A stretch of 64,000 nt of DNA. It comes from Streptococcus infantis ATCC 700779. GTDB taxonomy: Bacteria > Bacillota > Bacilli > Lactobacillales > Streptococcaceae. This document shows, in pieces, positions 61,172 to 64,000 of this stretch. A model generated the notes under the pieces. It made no database searches and had not been told where the DNA came from. It saw only the letters and a list, made by a program, of their open reading frames with translations. The position numbers were made by a program, and so were the translations under genes. Location: NCBI RefSeq assembly GCF_000187465.1, contig NZ_GL732439.1:476456-540455 (forward strand), in the 5' to 3' direction. The stretch's first letter is position 1, and each line of letters starts with the position of its first letter.

Positions 61172-64000
61172 ATGGTGAAAAAGTTAAAGAAAAAGCCGTT
61201 TTTAATATTTTTTGTATCAGTTCTGACCTTCCTGAGTGCATTGTTCTTATCGACCAATGTCGCTTATGCGGATGGGAAAGAATTAACGGGTGTAGTAACT
61301 GATATAAGTGTCCTCAACATGTCGGATTCCAAATTGGAACCGAATGCAGATGGTACTTACCAGATTATTACCAATCGTTCAAATCAGTTCTTTGTTCAAT
61401 TTGACCTCAAGCAATATGATGGTAAATTGGCCAATGGCGATTACTTTGATGTAGATATTCCTACACCGGTAACTGTCTACAATGGAACGACTGAATTGTT
61501 CGATAAGGAAACAAAAGTTAATATCGGTACAGTAGTTGTTACTGCTAATGGTGATAACCAAGGTGGTAAGGCACGTGTTACTTTGAAGAACCTTGATGAG
61601 TTCCAAGCTAAAACAGGCGGGGATATCGTTAAAGGCGTGAAAGGAAATTATGCAATTACTTTCTTGTTCAAGAGTGACCAAACAGCAACGCCGCTTACCT
61701 TTGAAAACAAGGGTGTTGGTAAAACAATCACACATACCTTTACATCTAAGACAGTTGACAGCAAGCAAGAAGGTTTCGAAAACTATGCTAAGGTTGGTAA
61801 CGATGTAGTAAGTAAAGAATGGACTTCAGCAAAGTTAGCAGCTATCGGTTCAGTAGGTAAAGGAGACGTATACTCTCCATGGAGAATCCGTGTCAATACA
61901 GGAAGACAAGACTATGGTAAAAACCTAGTGTTGAATGACTTCCTTCCAAACACAGCTGAGTTTGCTCCTATCCAGTATATCCCAGAGTCATTGGTAGTTT
62001 ATTCTTCTGCTACATTGAACGACGGTACTTCTCAAGTTCCTTCTGATGCTAAGAAGATGGTAGAAGGTACTGACTATACTGTAGCTTGGAATGAGAACTA
62101 TACTCAGTTTAACCTTATCTTTGCAGATGGATCTAAAGCATACTGGGTTGAGTATCATACAACTACACCTGGTGATGGTAGAAAAGTTCAAAACGTTATC
62201 CAGTTGACTAAAGCAGATGGAACTGCACTTACTCAACGTAGTAATCGTACAAACTTAGATTTTAAAGCTGAACGTGTATCTCTTGTAAAAGGACAAATCG
62301 AAGCTTCTACAGCCTTCAAGATTAAGATCAACAAGACAAATGCCTTCACATTGGTTCCTGTTGCAGGTGCGGTTTACACAGTGAAGTCAGAAGATGGGAC
62401 TATCTCTACAGAATTGACTACAAATGAAAAAGGTGTGGCAATCTCTGATGAGTTTGATCAAAAATATGTCGGTAAGACTTTCATCATCAAAGAGAAAACA
62501 GCTCCTGCTGGATATACTCTTGATGAAAAAGAATACAAGGTAACTCTTGGAGCTGAAGGTTCTAAGATTAACCTTCAAGACGAACCAATCGCAGCAGATT
62601 TCTCAATCACTGCTAAGAAAGTAATTGCTGGAAATCGTCCAGTAGCCTTGAAAGATGGTGAGTTCAAGTTTGATTTGTACAATGCAAATAACTTGACTAC
62701 TCCAATTGCTTCAACAACAAACAAAGCAGATGGAAGCATCACATTTGAAGGTTTGAAAGCTAAAGGTCCTGGTACCTACAACTATGTCATCAAAGAAAAT
62801 ACTGAAACAAAAGTTCCAGGTATCACATTTGATGAAAACTCATACGAAGTTACAGTCGTTGTTAAAGCTGAAGGTGGAACACTTAAAGCTGAGGTTACAA
62901 CTCAAACACCTACTTTAACAAACACATATGAGCCATCACCAGCTCGTGCTACATTCAAAGCAACTAAAGAATTGGTTGGTAAAGAACTTGCTAACGAACA
63001 ATTTGAGTTTGAATTGAGTGAAGGCGGAAACGTCATCGCAACGTCTTCAAACGGTAAGACAGTTAATGGTGTTGAAGCAGCAACAAGTGAAGTAGTCTTC
63101 TCAGTTCTCTACACTGAAGCAGGCGAGCACGAATATACAATTACAGAAAAAGCTGGTGAAGCAGAAGGAGTTACATACTCTAAAGAAAGCTATACAGTTC
63201 ATGTTAAAGTTGTAGATAACGGTGAAGGTAAACTCGTAGCAACTGTTACAGAAGCAGACGAAGCTCGTAAGTTTACAAACACATATAAAGCAACTCCAGC
63301 AGAAGCTGTTATCAAAGCAACTAAAGAATTAGTTGGTAAAGAACTTGCTAAAGAACAATTTGAGTTTGAATTGAGCGAAGGTGGAAATGTCATCGCAACA
63401 TCATCAAACGGTAAAGAAGTTGAGGGTGTTGAAGTTGCAACAAATGAAGTAGCCTTCAAACTTTCATACACTGAAGCAGGCGAGCACGAATATGTGTTGA
63501 CAGAAAAAGCTGGATCAGTAGCAGGAGTTGAATACTCAACTGAAAGCCACACAATCCATGTCTCAGTAGCAGATAACGGCGAAGGCAAACTAGTTGCTAC
63601 TGTTAAAGAAGCAGATTCAACTCGTAAGTTTACAAACAAATATAAAGTATCACCAACAGAAGCAGTTATCAAAGCAACTAAAGAATTAGTTGGTAAAGAA
63701 CTTGCTAAAGAACAATTTGAGTTTGAATTGAGCGAAGGCGGAAAGGTCATCGCAACATCATCAAACGGTAAAGAAGTTGAAGGTGTTGAAGTTGCAACAA
63801 ATGAAGTAGCTTTCAAACTTTCATACACTGAAGCTGGAAACCATGAATATGTGTTAACAGAAAAAGCTGGTTCAGAAGAAGGTATTGAATACTCTAAAGA
63901 AAGCTACACAATCCATGTCTCAGTAGTAGATAATGGCGAAGGTAAACTAGTTGCAACTGTTAAAGAAGCAGATTCAACTCGTAAGTTCACAAACACTTAC
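61172..64000 (+). CDS. Second large isopeptide-domain surface protein (partial, C-terminus beyond window)
   Basis: The reading frame is open for 943 codons to the window end. A signal peptide (about 1-33, ending NVAYA) precedes an MSCRAMM-like N-terminal adhesive region (about 35-370). A SpaA/CnaB-like domain with the KEKTAPAGYTLDEKEY motif spans about 374-475. An FctA-like domain starts near 477. Three or more tandem repeats of 119 residues then begin near 597, 716 and 835 (ATKELVGKELA, TEKAG, FTNTY). It is probably sortase-anchored, but the LPXTG end is not visible. A collagen- or pilus-tip-like adhesin role is inferred. The ATG follows a GAAGGAA site. Confidence 0.88.
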   Translation, partial: MVKKLKKKPFLIFFVSVLTFLSALFLSTNVAYADGKELTGVVTDISVLNMSDSKLEPNADGTYQIITNRSNQFFVQFDLKQYDGKLANGDYFDVDIPTPVTVYNGTTELFDKETKVNIGTVVVTANGDNQGGKARVTLKNLDEFQAKTGGDIVKGVKGNYAITFLFKSDQTATPLTFENKGVGKTITHTFTSKTVDSKQEGFENYAKVGNDVVSKEWTSAKLAAIGSVGKGDVYSPWRIRVNTGRQDYGKNLVLNDFLPNTAEFAPIQYIPESLVVYSSATLNDGTSQVPSDAKKMVEGTDYTVAWNENYTQFNLIFADGSKAYWVEYHTTTPGDGRKVQNVIQLTKADGTALTQRSNRTNLDFKAERVSLVKGQIEASTAFKIKINKTNAFTLVPVAGAVYTVKSEDGTISTELTTNEKGVAISDEFDQKYVGKTFIIKEKTAPAGYTLDEKEYKVTLGAEGSKINLQDEPIAADFSITAKKVIAGNRPVALKDGEFKFDLYNANNLTTPIASTTNKADGSITFEGLKAKGPGTYNYVIKENTETKVPGITFDENSYEVTVVVKAEGGTLKAEVTTQTPTLTNTYEPSPARATFKATKELVGKELANEQFEFELSEGGNVIATSSNGKTVNGVEAATSEVVFSVLYTEAGEHEYTITEKAGEAEGVTYSKESYTVHVKVVDNGEGKLVATVTEADEARKFTNTYKATPAEAVIKATKELVGKELAKEQFEFELSEGGNVIATSSNGKEVEGVEVATNEVAFKLSYTEAGEHEYVLTEKAGSVAGVEYSTESHTIHVSVADNGEGKLVATVKEADSTRKFTNKYKVSPTEAVIKATKELVGKELAKEQFEFELSEGGKVIATSSNGKEVEGVEVATNEVAFKLSYTEAGNHEYVLTEKAGSEEGIEYSKESYTIHVSVVDNGEGKLVATVKEADSTRKFTNTY
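62960..64000 (+). repeat. 357-bp tandem coding repeats in the second adhesin gene
   Basis: The GCAACTAAAG start motif occurs at 62960, 63317 and 63674, exactly 357 bp apart. The second and third copies are nearly identical, and the array reaches the window end, so the total number is unknown. Confidence 0.92.

Noticed and set aside
61379..61768. A minus-strand ORF of 129 codons in the second adhesin region.
   Set aside because: The plus-strand frame from 61172 is open to the window end, starts with a signal peptide and has known domains, so the minus frame is a shadow.

Overview
The window reads as a chromosomal stretch of a Mitis-group Streptococcus (S. mitis/oralis type, related to the pneumococcus). 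The grounds are low-GC DNA, extended TGn -10 promoters, a BOX element, a choline-binding surface amidase, CodY/CcpA/PyrR/NagR-type sites, the vex123-vncRS-fba block, and two very large isopeptide-domain surface adhesins. All names come from reading the translations and from memory of the families; no database was searched.

Layout. 1-6.6 kb: gatD (partial)-murT and a flavin disulfide reductase (har) on the minus strand, then cshA, codY-pncA and tRNA-Leu on the plus strand. 6.7-13.2 kb: the Vex ABC exporter, VncRS two-component system and fba. 13.2-16.7 kb: accessory DNA made of a divergent XRE regulator/small membrane protein/zinc-ribbon cassette, a hydrolase and a histidine phosphatase, punctuated by copies of the fba terminator. 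16.8-21.4 kb: an ABC-2 exporter, an unusual tRNA-Thr and two small-protein loci. 21.4-26.2 kb: choline-binding amidase, a DUF3397 protein, a dicarboxylate symporter paired with an ATP-grasp ligase, and a BOX element. 26.2-30.9 kb: a five-gene minus-strand operon (ytqA, ytqB, coiled-coil protein, Na+/H+ antiporter, YihY). 31-41.8 kb: glucose PTS, nuclease-like protein, cppA, serine hydrolase, EamA and CPBP proteins, uracil permease with a PyrR leader, rsmG, lemA-htpX. 41.9-51.8 kb: an ABC-F ATPase behind an attenuator, DUF177, nth and the pyrR-pyrB-carA-carB operon. 52-64 kb: a 2597-residue LPXTG adhesin, nagB, and a second adhesin that runs off the window end.

The most interesting signals are: (1) a 447-nt carA-carB spacer that folds almost entirely into hairpins, two of them PyrR-site-like; (2) a complete three-segment attenuator with a three-codon leader peptide in front of the ABC-F gene; (3) the uncharacterised XRE/membrane/zinc-ribbon cassette with its own palindromic operators, bracketed by 27-bp copies of the fba terminator; (4) four genes whose -10 box lies 6-7 nt before the ATG with no ribosome binding site, predicting leaderless mRNAs; (5) a vncRS promoter whose -10 hexamer is the bulge of the vex3 terminator hairpin.

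The pyrimidine genes (uraA, pyrR, pyrB, carA, carB) are in two places but share PyrR-type leaders. Sugar genes (ptsG-like, nagB) and the first adhesin carry CcpA-like cre sites. Cell-wall functions recur: MurT/GatD, choline-binding amidase, sortase-anchored adhesins.
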